Below, one piece after another: positions 5,202 through 6,219 of a DNA stretch of 6,219 bases. How positions within the stretch are numbered: the stretch's first letter is position 1; each line of letters opens with the position of its first letter. Position numbers and translations under genes: made by a program. The notes below the pieces were generated by a model. It ran no database searches. It was not told the DNA's origin and saw only the letters and a program-made list of their open reading frames with translations. The DNA lies in assembly GCA_964481035.1 (NCBI GenBank), contig CAYZSE010000153.1:1-6219 (forward strand). Reading direction: 5' to 3'. Origin of the DNA: JAAAPF01 sp964481035. GTDB taxonomy: Bacteria; Pseudomonadota; Alphaproteobacteria; Geminicoccales; Geminicoccaceae.

Positions 5202-6218
5202 ATGACCTATCGCGTCGCCGTCGTCGGCGCCACCGGCGCCGTCGGCTCGGAGATTCTCAACATTCTCGACGAGCGCGACTTCCCCGCCGACGAGGTGACC
5301 GCCCTCGCCTCGGTCCGCTCGGCCGGCAAGGAGGTCTCCTTCGGCGACCGCGGCACGCTCCGGGTCGAGCCGCTCGAGGACTTCGACTTCGACGGCATCG
5401 ACATCGCGCTGTTCTCGCCCGGGGCCGCGGTCTCGGCCGAATTCGCGCCGAAGGCGGCCGCCCAGGGCTGCATCGTCGTCGACAACACCTCGCAGTTCCG
5501 CATGGACCCGGACGTTCCGCTGGTCGTGCCCGAGGTGAACCCCGAAGCGCTGGCGGGCTTTCGCGAGCGGGGCATCATCGCCAACCCGAACTGTTCGACC
5601 ATCCAGATGGTCATGGCGCTCAAGCCGCTGCACGACATCGCGCCCATCAAGCGCGTCGTCGTCGCCACCTACCAGTCCGTCTCCGGCGGCGGCACCGAGG
5701 CCATGGACGAGCTCTTCGAGCACACCAAGGCCATCTACATGAACGACAGGAAGGAGCCCCAGGTCTTCCGTAAGCCCATCCCCTTCAACGTCATCCCGCA
5801 GATCGACGTGCCGCTGGCGGACGGGCTCTACAAGGAGGAGTGGAAGATGGCGGTCGAGACCCAGAAGATCCTCGATCCCGCCATCCAGGTGTCGGCGACC
5901 TGCGTCCGCGTGCCGGTGTTCGTCGGCCACTCTGAGGCGGTCAATGTCGAGTTCCACGAGCCGATCAGCGTCGCCGAGGCGCGCGACGCCCTCTTGGAGT
6001 TCGCGGGCATCGTCGTCGTCGACGATTACGAGGGCTACGAGTACGTCACGCCGATCGAGTGCGTCGGCGAGTTCGCGGTCTTCGTCTCGCGCTTGCGCGC
6101 CGATCCGACCGTCGAGCACGGCCTCAATTTCTGGTGCGTCAGCGACAACCTCAGGAAGGGTGCGGCCCTCAACGCCGTCCAGATCGCCGAGGCGCTCATC
6201 CAGGACGGCCTCGTCTGA
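5202..6218 (+). CDS. asd: Aspartate-semialdehyde dehydrogenase
   Basis: Reduces aspartyl-4-phosphate to aspartate-4-semialdehyde with NADPH, the branch step feeding diaminopimelate/lysine, threonine and methionine, in the cytoplasm. The 338-residue product is full length. An N-terminal Rossmann motif VVGATGAVGSEIL (about residues 7-19) binds NADP. The catalytic Cys131 lies in NPNCSTIQMV, Gln158 in TYQSVSGGGTEAMDEL, and Arg236 and His243 in RVPVFVGHSEAVNVEF. The C-terminal DNLRKGAALNAVQIAE closes the family signature. The ATG at 5202 has AGGG 8 bases upstream. The frame is open back to 5130, but the extra residues precede the conserved MxYRVAVVGATG start and are rejected. The stop is one base from the window edge. 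In many Alphaproteobacteria asd follows leuB directly; here a minus-strand ORF intervenes, so asd probably has its own promoter. Confidence 0.97.
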   Translation: MTYRVAVVGATGAVGSEILNILDERDFPADEVTALASVRSAGKEVSFGDRGTLRVEPLEDFDFDGIDIALFSPGAAVSAEFAPKAAAQGCIVVDNTSQFRMDPDVPLVVPEVNPEALAGFRERGIIANPNCSTIQMVMALKPLHDIAPIKRVVVATYQSVSGGGTEAMDELFEHTKAIYMNDRKEPQVFRKPIPFNVIPQIDVPLADGLYKEEWKMAVETQKILDPAIQVSATCVRVPVFVGHSEAVNVEFHEPISVAEARDALLEFAGIVVVDDYEGYEYVTPIECVGEFAVFVSRLRADPTVEHGLNFWCVSDNLRKGAALNAVQIAEALIQDGLV

Positions 6219-6219
6219 G

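Noticed and set aside
1..6219. tRNA, rRNA, CRISPR array, insertion sequence, long direct repeats
   Set aside because: None seen: no transposase-like protein, no regularly spaced repeats, no cloverleaf or rRNA-like stretch.

Overview
The window is GC-rich bacterial chromosome. Codon third positions are strongly biased to G/C. The backbone is leuD, leuB and asd in the same order and orientation, a layout common in Alphaproteobacteria, where leuC often lies just upstream. Together with a long dehydratase that closely resembles Caulobacter XylD (comparison from memory), this suggests an alphaproteobacterium, perhaps Rhodospirillales- or Rhizobiales-like. The lineage is inference; no rRNA or other marker is present.

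Layout. Bases 1-80 hold only the leader of a small gene. At 81-368 (+) is a 95-residue protein I cannot name. A GC-only hairpin follows, then at 447-2216 (+) an IlvD/Edd-family dehydratase of the pentonate (D-xylonate) type. A 218-base leader with several possible hairpins precedes leuD (2435-3055, +). A 100-residue exported protein of unknown function is encoded on the opposite strand (3074-3376, -). A 191-base divergent gap leads to leuB (3568-4668, +). A second opposite-strand ORF (4695-5042, -) is a chimera: the first ~31 residues resemble the start of a class III nucleotide cyclase and the rest is the C-terminal half of a GNAT acetyltransferase. A 159-base divergent gap leads to asd (5202-6218, +), which ends just before the window edge.

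How the genes relate. LeuD (with an off-window LeuC) and LeuB carry out the isomerase and dehydrogenase steps of leucine synthesis. Asd makes aspartate semialdehyde for lysine/diaminopimelate, threonine and methionine. All three enzymes keep their recognisable active-site residues. The dehydratase is more likely a sugar-acid enzyme than the IlvD of valine/isoleucine synthesis, so its place beside leuD looks like accessory insertion rather than a pathway link. The two minus-strand ORFs break the leuD-leuB-asd run, so these genes are probably not one simple transcript.

I see no mobile element, CRISPR array, tRNA, rRNA or clear new multi-gene system. The most unusual item is the cyclase/GNAT chimera.
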